From assembly GCA_913063055.1 (NCBI GenBank), contig CAJXZK010000031.1:1-33012 (forward strand): a stretch of DNA of 33,012 bases. The letters run 5' to 3'. The position numbers were made by a program, and so were the translations under genes. This document shows, piece after piece, positions 23,502-31,809 of this stretch. Position 1 is the first letter of the stretch; every line of letters starts with the position of its first letter. The DNA comes from an uncultured bacterium. GTDB taxonomy: Bacteria; Cyanobacteriota; Vampirovibrionia; Obscuribacterales; Obscuribacteraceae. The notes beneath the pieces are model-generated. The model searched no databases, was not told where the DNA came from, and saw only the letters and a list, made by a program, of their open reading frames with translations.

Positions 23502-25099
23502 TGCCTGAGCAAAAGCCTATTACTATTTTGATCGCCGAAGATCAAGCCATCACTCGCTTTGGGCTGAAGTGCTCACTTGAGGCCTATGCCGACTTGAAGG
23601 TTGTGGCAGACTGCGGGGACGGCGTCAGCGCCATTTTGCAAGCCTTGGCCGTAAAGCCCAATGTTATCTTAATGGATATTGGTCTTCCCAAAATTGATGG
23701 CATCCGCGCCTCTAAAGAAATCAAGCAAGCACTTCCCAACTGCCACATCATCATGTTTACGGCCAGTGCTGAGAAAGAACATATCTATGAAGCACTTGAG
23801 GCTGGCGCCGACGGCTACTGCTTAAAGACTGTAGCGGGAGAGCATCTCTATGCTGCCATCAAAGCCGTTACCTCTGGCGCCACCTGGCTAGATCCAGGTA
23901 TCGCTCATAAACTACTTAAGGCACAAGATAAGCAATCCAGCCAAGAATCGAGCGCAGTCATAACCAGCTCACTGCCTCTGAAACCATCGCCCAATTCAGC
24001 CCTCTCAGAAGAACAAGTGGCCATTCTAAAAATGCTAAGCGCTGGCTGCAGCCTGGAGACTATTGCCAAACAAACCAGCGCATCGCTTGGAAATGTAGGC
24101 GGTTTAGTACAAGGAACACTCGATCTTCTGCTCAAAGCCGCCAAACAAGAGTTAAACGACAAAGGCGAAACGCCCATAGCACCTTATAAAACCGGGGGCC
24201 CCGATAGGCAAGGAATAAAGAATTACCAAGACGGAAGAACACCTATCGGTGACCGTTACGAAATTGACGGTGTTCTTGGTCGGGGCGGAATGGGCATTGT
24301 CTACAAAGGCAAGCACGTTTTAATGAATCGACCTGTAGCAATAAAAATGCTGCACCCGGAACACGCAGCCGACGACCATGTTGTTGCCAGATTTCAAACT
24401 GAAGCCCAGACCTTAAGCCAACTGTCACACCCAAATTTAGTTTCTGTCTTCGACTTTGGCGTCACTGCTAACCATGAACCATACATGATTATGGACTTTC
24501 ATTCCGGGCAAAGTCTGGACAATTTCCTCATTGCCCAAGGTCCGCTCGATAGCGATATTGGAGTGAGTATTTTTAAGCAGGTTCTAAGCGGCCTAAGCAT
24601 CGTACATAAAGCCGGAATTGTGCACAGAGATATAAAACCAAGCAATATTATTGTTTCGCAGGACCGCAACCCAGAGGTTAAAATCGTAGACTTTGGCATC
24701 GCCAAAAACCCAAGTACAGAAAAAGAACGGCTAAAAATAACCAACACTGGAGAAGTTGTTGGTACACCGCGCTACATGAGTCCCGAACAGTGCACGGGCA
24801 AAGAACTAGATGCCAGAAGCGACATCTACGCCCTCGGCTGCGTCATGTATGAATGTTTTACAGGCAAGGCCACTTTTGATGGCGACAGTTTTTACGACAT
24901 GGTCCGCCTTCATCTTAACGAAGCGCCTTCCAGGTTGCCGTTTTTCCAGCCTGGGGTCAGTCATCCCAAAGAGCTAGTGGAAATAATTTTCAAAGCACTA
25001 AATAAAAATCCAGACGATCGCTACCAGAGTGCCGAAGAAATGCTTGAGGCACTGAACAAAGTATCGACCATGTCAAAAAACGCACAAGTGGCAGACTAA
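23501..25099 (+). CDS. Response-regulator receiver / LuxR-HTH-like / Ser-Thr kinase fusion
   Basis: The protein has 532 residues from the ATG at 23501; an upstream in-frame GTG at 23480 lacks a ribosome-binding site. Domain 1 (residues 7-125) is a NarL-type receiver: acidic E13-D14, phosphoacceptor D59 in VILMDIGLPKIDG, T87, and K109. Domain 2 (168-212) resembles a LuxR/GerE helix-turn-helix (LSEEQVAILKMLSAGCSLET, then IAKQTSASLGNVGGLVQ), probably degenerate. Domain 3 (253-525) is a complete Hanks kinase: GRGGMGIVY, Lys282, HRDIKPSNI (D377), DFG (397-399) and PRYMSPEQC. There is no transmembrane helix. The gene directly downstream is a hybrid histidine kinase with an HPt, a plausible phosphodonor, so a phosphorelay may gate Ser/Thr kinase activity. 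Confidence 0.93.
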   Translation: MPEQKPITILIAEDQAITRFGLKCSLEAYADLKVVADCGDGVSAILQALAVKPNVILMDIGLPKIDGIRASKEIKQALPNCHIIMFTASAEKEHIYEALEAGADGYCLKTVAGEHLYAAIKAVTSGATWLDPGIAHKLLKAQDKQSSQESSAVITSSLPLKPSPNSALSEEQVAILKMLSAGCSLETIAKQTSASLGNVGGLVQGTLDLLLKAAKQELNDKGETPIAPYKTGGPDRQGIKNYQDGRTPIGDRYEIDGVLGRGGMGIVYKGKHVLMNRPVAIKMLHPEHAADDHVVARFQTEAQTLSQLSHPNLVSVFDFGVTANHEPYMIMDFHSGQSLDNFLIAQGPLDSDIGVSIFKQVLSGLSIVHKAGIVHRDIKPSNIIVSQDRNPEVKIVDFGIAKNPSTEKERLKITNTGEVVGTPRYMSPEQCTGKELDARSDIYALGCVMYECFTGKATFDGDSFYDMVRLHLNEAPSRLPFFQPGVSHPKELVEIIFKALNKNPDDRYQSAEEMLEALNKVSTMSKNAQVAD

Positions 25100-25136
25100 A
25101 CCAAAGACTGATTTCGACAATAGTGGTAGTAAGTTC

Positions 25137-27338
25137 ATGGACAATTTTCAAGAAAAGCTACAAGCACTAAAGAACGGACCACTCGGTTCAGTATTGAGCC
25201 AAATTGAAGATCCACAGAAGAAACTTGAAGCCCAACAGGCCATTGAGCAACTAATCACACTAGCAGAAGATGAGCATAGACAGCACCTCAAAGGCAAAAG
25301 TGAACATACCTCATGCATCGATGCAGAAGGCCACCAACGATTAATAGAAGAGTTGACACAAGCTCGTGACCAGGCCCAAGCTGTTTCGAAATTGAAATCA
25401 GAGTTTGTCGCCAATATGAGTCATGAAATTCGCACACCGATGAATGGCATTCTCGGCATGGTCGAAATACTCTTGCGTACAGAGCTTAGCTCCTCAGCCA
25501 GAGAATACACTCTCCTCCTCAAAGAAGCAGGAAAATCTCTGCTAAGCATCTTGAACGATATCTTGGACTTTTCAAAAATAGAAGCCGGACGCATAGAAAT
25601 ATCCAATTGCGAATTTGACCCCACAAGCCTGATTGAAGGAGTCGGTGAAATTCTCTCCCCCCAGGCCGATGGCAAAAATCTTCTGCTATCGACATTTATT
25701 GACCCGCGAATTCCTGCTCTCGTAACCGGTGACCCGCTTCGGCTGCGGCAAATTCTACTTAACCTCGGCGGCAACGCTATCAAATTCACCAATCGAGGCA
25801 GCGTCACTATTCGAGCAGATCTTGTCAACCATTTTGATGAAAAAGCAGAAATTTGCTTTTCGGTTGTTGATACGGGTATTGGCATTCCTGAAGTTAGCCT
25901 AGAGCGCCTCTTTGAGCCATTCGTACAAGTTGATGGTTCAATTAGCCGCAGATACGGTGGCACAGGCTTAGGTCTAAGCATCTCCAAGCGTCTAATTGAA
26001 TTGCTCGGAGGCACAATAGGCGTTGAAAGCACTGTAAACCGTGGTTCTAATTTTACCTTCACGATCAATCTACAATCACCAAAACGTTGCAGCTCAGGAC
26101 CAATAACCAATAGTTTTCAATCAAATGCGGGTAGTTCAACTGTAATAATTTTGGATGACGACGCCCAGCTTAAAGACTGCATTTCGAACTATTGCAATTG
26201 CTTCGGACACAAAGCCGAATCTTGCACGACTGTTTCAGAAGCAATTACCCGCATTGAAATAGCGAAAGAAACCGGCAACACAGTGACATTGATAGTAGAT
26301 GGTGCACGCCACAGTCAGCTAGCCCTCGACCTATTTGAGCGCGAATTTTACGGTCAAGAGAATCAATCACAGCGCATAATTTTATTAACGACTAAAGACC
26401 TTAGAGTTGAAACGGAAGGGCTCTTACCCAAGAGCTTGGCCAAAACACTAACCAGGCCAGTGCGGCGCAACGCGCTGAAATACTATCTAAGCGCCCCCAA
26501 TCCGCACCAGATTAACGGAGAAGAACCGCAGCTCAAAAGACCGAAAAACTACAAACCAGCGAATACGCGAAAGCTCAGAGCACTCGTGGCTGACGACAAT
26601 AAACTCAACCAACAAGTGGCCAAACTGCTTCTACAGGGCTTAAACTTGGACGTAGAGGTTGTGGAAAACGGTATGGAAGCAGTTGCCACTTTCGATAGCG
26701 GCAACTTTGACATTGTCTTTCTCGATTGTCAAATGCCCGAGTTAGATGGCTATGCCGCTGCTAGAATTATAAGAAAGCTGCAAGAGCAAAGAGACACCCA
26801 CGTTCCTATAATTGCTATGACAGCCAATGCCCTAGAAGGAAGCAGAGAAGACTGTCTAGCTGCAGGAATGGATGACTATTTAGCCAAGCCAATTGAGCCA
26901 GTAGAACTTGAGAGAGTACTGCGGGCATGGTCCAAAGACTTAGAAAAAATCAGCACAATCACCCAGCGTCTAATTACAGGTCAATTCGTGAGCCAATCGC
27001 CAGAGCCAGTTATTGAAATCGAAACTCTAGCTTCACGCTTTAGTGAGAAAAACTACAAACAGCTACTAACAATGTTTGCCGATACCGCCATAGGCGAAAT
27101 TACCACTCTACAAGAGCACCTTGGCAAAGAAGACTATAAGGCCGTGCGCTCAGCAGCACATGCATTTAAGGGCGCCTGCGGCACAATTTGTGCCCCTAAA
27201 GTAGCAGGTACATTGCAAGAGTTGGAAGCAGCAGCTATTTTGGCAGACGTCTCTCAATGCAAAGCCTTGCTTTCGCGCTTAGACGCCGAAGTGAAAAAAG
27301 CACTGGTTGAGACCCAAGGGCATTTAAAAGGGAAATAA
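25137..27338 (+). CDS. Soluble hybrid histidine kinase (HK-REC-REC-HPt)
   Basis: The protein has 733 residues. The N-terminal 85 residues are a charged coiled coil with no sensor domain and no membrane helix. HisKA contains FVANMSHEIRTPMNG (H96). HATPase_c follows with LLNLGGNAIKFT (N213), DTGIGIP and GGTGLGLSIS. A first receiver (about 335-450) is degenerate: Asp388 in LIVDGA but poor acidic pocket and helix conservation. The second receiver (480-597) is canonical: DD at 486-487, D530 in FLDCQMPELDG, MTANA, and K584 in AKP. A C-terminal HPt (about 628-730) has AHAFKGAC with H675. All relay elements are thus in one chain. It starts 37 bases after the REC-kinase fusion. Confidence 0.95.
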   Translation: MDNFQEKLQALKNGPLGSVLSQIEDPQKKLEAQQAIEQLITLAEDEHRQHLKGKSEHTSCIDAEGHQRLIEELTQARDQAQAVSKLKSEFVANMSHEIRTPMNGILGMVEILLRTELSSSAREYTLLLKEAGKSLLSILNDILDFSKIEAGRIEISNCEFDPTSLIEGVGEILSPQADGKNLLLSTFIDPRIPALVTGDPLRLRQILLNLGGNAIKFTNRGSVTIRADLVNHFDEKAEICFSVVDTGIGIPEVSLERLFEPFVQVDGSISRRYGGTGLGLSISKRLIELLGGTIGVESTVNRGSNFTFTINLQSPKRCSSGPITNSFQSNAGSSTVIILDDDAQLKDCISNYCNCFGHKAESCTTVSEAITRIEIAKETGNTVTLIVDGARHSQLALDLFEREFYGQENQSQRIILLTTKDLRVETEGLLPKSLAKTLTRPVRRNALKYYLSAPNPHQINGEEPQLKRPKNYKPANTRKLRALVADDNKLNQQVAKLLLQGLNLDVEVVENGMEAVATFDSGNFDIVFLDCQMPELDGYAAARIIRKLQEQRDTHVPIIAMTANALEGSREDCLAAGMDDYLAKPIEPVELERVLRAWSKDLEKISTITQRLITGQFVSQSPEPVIEIETLASRFSEKNYKQLLTMFADTAIGEITTLQEHLGKEDYKAVRSAAHAFKGACGTICAPKVAGTLQELEAAAILADVSQCKALLSRLDAEVKKALVETQGHLKGK

Positions 27339-27342
27339 TAAC

Positions 27343-29205
27343 TTGGCCAATCACCGCAGAATTGCAAGAACTGTCGGAAAGGCAGTAGTTCTGCTGGCTT
27401 TACTGATTAGTGTCACTCCCGGTCGGGCAGGAAATCCAGGCGATCTCGATCAAGACCCAGCCCTAGAAGAGAACTGGATGCTCGACCGAAAAAGGCAGTT
27501 AATCCTAGACAAACCGACGTACCTGAATAACCTTCGAGAACAAAGACTACGCCTAGAGGCGGAACTAAAAAAGGATCCTAAATTAGCTCAAGAAGACACA
27601 ATCAGAGCGGCACATAAATTAGTGCCAATCTATCAAGCTCTAGGGCTAAATAAAGAGCTAACAGAACTAACCAAGCGCCTTGAAGACCTTAGCTCTGTGT
27701 CGAGCCAGTGGCTTTTGCAGAGTTTCTATCTTGCACGGAGCGACAAGCAGCATCTGTTAAAAGTGTTAAAGCGTTCATATGCATTGCAAAAAGCAACTAC
27801 GACCGTAGACAGAAAATGTGCCGAGCTGATCCAGTTAGCGGATCTACACTACCAACTCGGCGAGATGGCGGCAGCCGAGAGCTACTACAAAGAGGCCGCG
27901 GATCTAGCCTTGAAAGACGTCGCCTTGCAAAAGCCACCTCCTGGGACACTAATTCTTGTCCCAATCGGAGCCATAAACTCATACGCGTGCTTTTTAGCCG
28001 ACAAGGACCGAATAAAAGAAGCAGATTCGTATATGAGCAAAGCTGCGGTATTCGCCCTACAGCGCAACAAATATGACTTAAGCACCGGCTATGGTGGCTT
28101 TGATGATCTGGGAACATTCTTGGAAATCATCAAGAAGAAAGATCCAAAGCTCTACTATAAGTACTATCTAAAATGGCTAGCTATCATAAGAGATACCCCT
28201 TACGCCGGAATTCTTGGCAAAAATGGGGAGGAGATAACTGCTCCAATTTTCAGGAACATTTCAGCGTTCAACGAGGGATTGGCTGTAGCCCAAGAGCGCT
28301 TCACCTGTAGATATGGATATATCGACAAGACCGGAAACTGGAAGCTCAAGCCAACTTTTCTTGCAGCCAACCCTTTCTACAAAGGAGTAGCCACAGCAAA
28401 ATTTTCGAAGGGCTTACTGCCGATTGACGTTGCCGGACAATCCACTAGGTTCTCTCTTATTGACTCTTCCGGCAAAGAGTTAAAAAAGCTAATCGACCTG
28501 GACGTTACACCATTTAACGGGGACCTCTGCTTGGGCTATCGCCTTAGCAGAAACATGGCCCCGTACGCCATTGCCGATCTTATCGATAGCTCTGGAGAAA
28601 CCTTACTTTCTGGCCGCCTCGGGGATCCCATTAAAGTGCGAGGTAACCACTTCAAACTATTTATTACCACCGGGAACCGCGGCCACGGCTGTGTTGTCGA
28701 GCAAGTGGGCTACCCAATTGCTCTGTCAATTTATCCAAATCCAACAAATCCAGGGCATTTTACACTAAAGCAAGAAAACGTCGAGCCGGTTGTCGAGGGA
28801 AAGATTTTACCGGAAAGAACGTACAGCTACTTTGATGCATTAGACAAGAAGATGGAAATAACAAGCGATTCTTGCAAAATTGACCAAGAGGGTGAAAACT
28901 GTTTTCTAAGAGATTTAACCGGTAAAAGAATTTCCAAAAATTACTATGGCATCAGGCAGCTTAGTTCAACTTGCTTCCGCACAACCAGTACGGCCTATCT
29001 TTGCGGACTTATAGATGCTCAAGGCCATGAAAAAGTGCCACCCAAATACAAAGAGATTAGAGCTTTTAGTGAGGGGCTGGCAGCTTTTCAAATAAACAAC
29101 CGTTGGGGCTTCGTCAACGAAAATGGTAGAGAAATTGTGCCAGCAAAATATATTGAAGTAGGCGACTACAAAAATGGCGTCACTTTCTATAAACGTTTGC
29201 AATAG
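27343..29205 (+). CDS. Exported TPR-like / WG-repeat protein
   Basis: The protein has 620 residues; the start is TTG, 4 bases after the histidine kinase stop, with AAGGGA about 10 bases upstream. The signal peptide is RIARTVGKAVVLLALLISV. Residues 60-250 are helical with TPR-like periodicity (IQLADLHYQLGEMAAAESYY). The C-terminal half carries WG repeats, a beta-propeller-like module: AFNEGLAVAQ, YGYIDKTGNWKLKPTF, CGLIDAQGHEKVPPKY, AFSEGLAAFQINNRWGFVNE and NGREIVPAKY. WG repeats often occur in exported ligand- or protein-binding proteins. The tight junction suggests cotranscription with the histidine kinase, so it could be an extracytoplasmic accessory of the relay, although the kinase itself shows no membrane span. 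Confidence 0.88.
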   Translation: MANHRRIARTVGKAVVLLALLISVTPGRAGNPGDLDQDPALEENWMLDRKRQLILDKPTYLNNLREQRLRLEAELKKDPKLAQEDTIRAAHKLVPIYQALGLNKELTELTKRLEDLSSVSSQWLLQSFYLARSDKQHLLKVLKRSYALQKATTTVDRKCAELIQLADLHYQLGEMAAAESYYKEAADLALKDVALQKPPPGTLILVPIGAINSYACFLADKDRIKEADSYMSKAAVFALQRNKYDLSTGYGGFDDLGTFLEIIKKKDPKLYYKYYLKWLAIIRDTPYAGILGKNGEEITAPIFRNISAFNEGLAVAQERFTCRYGYIDKTGNWKLKPTFLAANPFYKGVATAKFSKGLLPIDVAGQSTRFSLIDSSGKELKKLIDLDVTPFNGDLCLGYRLSRNMAPYAIADLIDSSGETLLSGRLGDPIKVRGNHFKLFITTGNRGHGCVVEQVGYPIALSIYPNPTNPGHFTLKQENVEPVVEGKILPERTYSYFDALDKKMEITSDSCKIDQEGENCFLRDLTGKRISKNYYGIRQLSSTCFRTTSTAYLCGLIDAQGHEKVPPKYKEIRAFSEGLAAFQINNRWGFVNENGREIVPAKYIEVGDYKNGVTFYKRLQ

Positions 29206-29285
29206 CTAGTTGGTCCCGACCTAGTTGAACGACAGCGCGGAGCTAGGGACTGACATCTGCTTTCAGCTTAATACCGCGAACATAA

Positions 29286-29327
29286 CCTACAATATTTAGC
29301 CTACAGTACATGGCCTACAATACAGAG
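29286..29327 (+). repeat. Three tandem 14-bp repeats carrying TACAAT boxes
   Basis: Units CCTACAATATTTAG (29286-29299), CCTACAGTACATGG (29300-29313) and CCTACAATACAGAG (29314-29327) share CCTACARTA. TACAAT resembles a minus-10 box in units 1 and 3. They lie just upstream of the zinc-protease gene. No matching minus-35 elements at 17 bp are evident. Confidence 0.7.
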
Positions 29328-29367
29328 CCATGCGTTGGAAACTTCAGGCCAACCAAAGGCAAGCACC

Positions 29368-30486
29368 GTGATCAGCGAAAGCAGCGATACAAAGAAATAC
29401 CTCTGCGCAGCAGCTCTGGCGCTCTATTGCGGTCTTTCCGGCACTGCTGCTCTGGCACAAGAAAGCCTCAAACAAGCAATCTCCCTTTACAACAAGAACG
29501 ACTTTGCTTCGTGCACAGCCCTGCTTTCAAAAGACATCAATGGCTCTCTGAGAAACAATGCCAGCGCCCACTATTATTTAGCCACCGCCTGCCTCAGACT
29601 GGGGCAAAATAACGCCGCTGCTGAGCACTATCTTGCCACCAGCAGATTGGCACCAGGCACGGTTTACGACAATTACAGCAAAAAGGCCTTGCAATCAATC
29701 ATGGCCAGAGCAAGCAATGTGCCTGCCTCCATCAAAGAACAATATCAGCGCCAGAATTCCCAAGGTCAAACCGGCACTAGCAACGGTGCCAGCTCTAGTT
29801 CTGGTTCTAGTTCCAGCTCCAGCGCAGACTTTAGCGAGGTCAGTGATCCCACCCTTGCACCAGCTAGCCTCAAAGATGTAGACGCCACCTTCATCACCGT
29901 CCAACGCCGCACGGCCGACACCGACACAACGCTAATTCAAGTTTGCCGAGCCCTAAAATCGGTGCCCAAAGAAATAGTGGAAGACCTAAAGGGCGGCGGT
30001 ATTACCGTGCTGGTGACACCGACAGTGCTGGAAGCAATGCCAGGCTCAGCCATGGAAAAGCCGCGAGGCTACGATCACGGCGGCGGTTACACAAACGCTG
30101 GAGCCCTTTTTCACTCTCCAAACATAGTCATTGGCGAAAGAGTCTCCTATCTATCGAGTGTACCGGAGCCAAACAGAAGAGTTGCCAGCGGAATGCTGCA
30201 TGAAATGGGCCATGCCTATGACCATGTGAAAGGCAATCTCTCGCAAAAAGGCAAATTCAAAGAATGCTACCAAGAAGACTTCTCCCATATCACCAACACT
30301 CAGCGCACCAGGCATTCTTATTACACCCAAGAAAACGGCGCCGGTGCCAGCGAACTATTTGCCGAGCTGTTTAGCTATGGTATCTACAAATCACAACTAA
30401 GAGGCGAACAAGGGGCAGCCGACCTGCAGGTGACCTTTCCCCGCTGCACAAAATATATAGCCGACTTAATTAGAAGCAACCGCTAA
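29368..30486 (+). CDS. Exported zinc metalloprotease-like protein (anthrax lethal factor-like HExxH)
   Basis: The GTG at 29368 with AAAGG about 9 bases upstream gives a compact signal peptide (CAAALALYCGLSGTAALAQ); a TTG at 29335 in the same frame is possible. The protein has 372 residues. An N-terminal helical, TPR-like region (about 25-115) is followed by a Ser/Gly-rich linker (about 130-155). The catalytic domain has HEMGHAYDH (H278, E279, H282) and, about 50 residues on, GASELFAELFSYG, with E329 or E333 as third zinc ligand. The HExxH plus FAE spacing resembles ATLF/M34-type zincins. The protein is exported, so it may act on envelope or external proteins; no toxin translocation domain is present. 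Confidence 0.82.
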   Translation: MISESSDTKKYLCAAALALYCGLSGTAALAQESLKQAISLYNKNDFASCTALLSKDINGSLRNNASAHYYLATACLRLGQNNAAAEHYLATSRLAPGTVYDNYSKKALQSIMARASNVPASIKEQYQRQNSQGQTGTSNGASSSSGSSSSSSADFSEVSDPTLAPASLKDVDATFITVQRRTADTDTTLIQVCRALKSVPKEIVEDLKGGGITVLVTPTVLEAMPGSAMEKPRGYDHGGGYTNAGALFHSPNIVIGERVSYLSSVPEPNRRVASGMLHEMGHAYDHVKGNLSQKGKFKECYQEDFSHITNTQRTRHSYYTQENGAGASELFAELFSYGIYKSQLRGEQGAADLQVTFPRCTKYIADLIRSNR

Positions 30487-30562
30487 CTTTCTACAAATAA
30501 ACCCACTATTAATTGAAAAAGCTGCGTAATAAAGTGGTCACAACGGAAAAAAGAATAACAAA

Positions 30563-31699
30563 ATGATGAAACTATCGCTTCAACTAGCACTTTCAGGCCT
30601 TCTTGCACTATCTTGTGCCACAGCAGCATTTGCCGAAGCAGCGATCTTTTCGCAATACTCCTACGACCAGGCCAAGCAAAAGGCTGAACAAGATCACAAA
30701 TTACTACTAATTGATTTCACCGCATCCTGGTGCCCTCCCTGTAAGAGAATGGAATCTTCCACATGGCCTGACGAGGCACTGCAAGCCTGGGTCAAAGAAA
30801 ACGCCATTGCCATTCAGATTGATGTAGATGAAGACAAGAAAACCACCTCAGCCCTAAAAGTCAGCGCCATGCCAACCCTTGTCTTATTCTCGACAGACGG
30901 TAGCACCTCTGAAGTCGGTCGCCAGGTCGGCTTGATCAGCCCAGCGGAACTGCTGCGCTGGCTGAAAGAGGCAAAAAGCGGAAAGTCTGGCGAAGAGCTT
31001 GAGAAAGCGCAAGATGCTTCTAACGACAGCGCTATCTGGGAGCGCATTTCGGGCGCACGCCAACTGATGCTGTCGCAAAAGAATACCGAAGCCCTTGAAG
31101 AGTACTTGTGGCTGTGGAATAACCTCAAAAATGATGATGCAACTTTCGGTGAACTGCGCCTGAAGATGGTACCAGTCGAGATCAAACAACTCTGTGCCTC
31201 ATATCCAGCAGCCAAAACGAAAATGGGGGAACTGCGAGATGCTGCTGAAAAAGCCGACAATAGAGCAGATTGGATCATCTTAAACGGTATACTCGATGAC
31301 AATGCCCGCACATTAACCTGGTTCGACAATGCTAAAAGCGATCCAAACAAGCTAGAAACAATCAGCAAAAACAGCGCACTACTTGAGCCTGTTTTATTCT
31401 CTAACTGCCGATGGGCTGACGCGGCAAAATATCTCTATCCGCAACCTTTAGCAAAAATAGCTGAATATCACAAGCGCGCTGAAGATATGAAAAAGCCGCG
31501 TCCTGATACTGAAGTTGCCAAAGATTTTGATCCATTTCCTAGCATGATTCTTCTAGTTTATGGCGCTTACATTGGTGCCAATAAAGAAGCTGAAGCCCAG
31601 AAAATTGCCGATGAATGCTTGCGCTTAGACGACACGCCAGCAATGCATACTGCTTTAGAAAACATGGCAAAAAGCATGCGTGCAGCTCGGGGCAAATGA
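30563..31699 (+). CDS. Exported thioredoxin-like protein with C-terminal helical domain
   Basis: The protein has 378 residues; the start could be either of two adjacent ATGs (30563 or 30566). The signal peptide is LSLQLALSGLLALSCATAAFA. The thioredoxin fold (about 30-140) has LLIDFTASWCPPCKRMES with redox Cys57 and Cys60, and the cis-proline loop SAMPTLVLF (P103), as in the DsbD C-terminal / thioredoxin-7 group. A helical region of about 220 residues follows with no obvious motif, possibly TPR-like. A periplasmic disulfide reductase or isomerase role is likely. A weak hairpin directly after the stop (31706-31724) overlaps the promoter candidate of the next gene. Confidence 0.9.
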   Translation: MMKLSLQLALSGLLALSCATAAFAEAAIFSQYSYDQAKQKAEQDHKLLLIDFTASWCPPCKRMESSTWPDEALQAWVKENAIAIQIDVDEDKKTTSALKVSAMPTLVLFSTDGSTSEVGRQVGLISPAELLRWLKEAKSGKSGEELEKAQDASNDSAIWERISGARQLMLSQKNTEALEEYLWLWNNLKNDDATFGELRLKMVPVEIKQLCASYPAAKTKMGELRDAAEKADNRADWIILNGILDDNARTLTWFDNAKSDPNKLETISKNSALLEPVLFSNCRWADAAKYLYPQPLAKIAEYHKRAEDMKKPRPDTEVAKDFDPFPSMILLVYGAYIGANKEAEAQKIADECLRLDDTPAMHTALENMAKSMRAARGK

Positions 31700-31703
31700 A
31701 TCC

Positions 31704-31732
31704 TTGACAGCGGCGTCTGCTGTTTCTACAAT
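31704..31732 (+). promoter_or_regulatory. Sigma-70-type promoter of the reverse transcriptase gene
   Basis: TTGACA (31704-31709, perfect minus-35) and TACAAT (31727-31732, 5 of 6 to minus-10) are separated by exactly 17 bases. The predicted transcript start is near 31739, giving a leader of about 70 bases. An inverted repeat ACAGC/GCTGT followed by TTTCT overlaps the spacer and might also act as a weak terminator for the thioredoxin-like gene. Confidence 0.75.
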
Positions 31733-31752
31733 GCCATAAGATTATGAAATAT

Positions 31753-31771
31753 GACTGGCGAGTCGCTAGTC
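31753..31771 (+). other. Hairpin in the reverse transcriptase leader
   Basis: GACTGGCG-AGT-CGCTAGTC forms an 8-bp stem with one G-T wobble and a 3-base loop, 38 bases before the ATG. It could be part of a retron non-coding RNA or a translational control element. It is too small to be a whole msr-msd. Confidence 0.5.
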
Positions 31772-31809
31772 GACCACAAAGAACAGAAGAAGAATCCCCG
31801 TAATCACTC

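Noticed and set aside
30503..30537. Inverted repeat CCACT-ATTA / TAAT-AGTGG after the zinc-protease gene as a terminator
   Set aside because: It has a long loop, bulged bases and no T tract; too weak to call.
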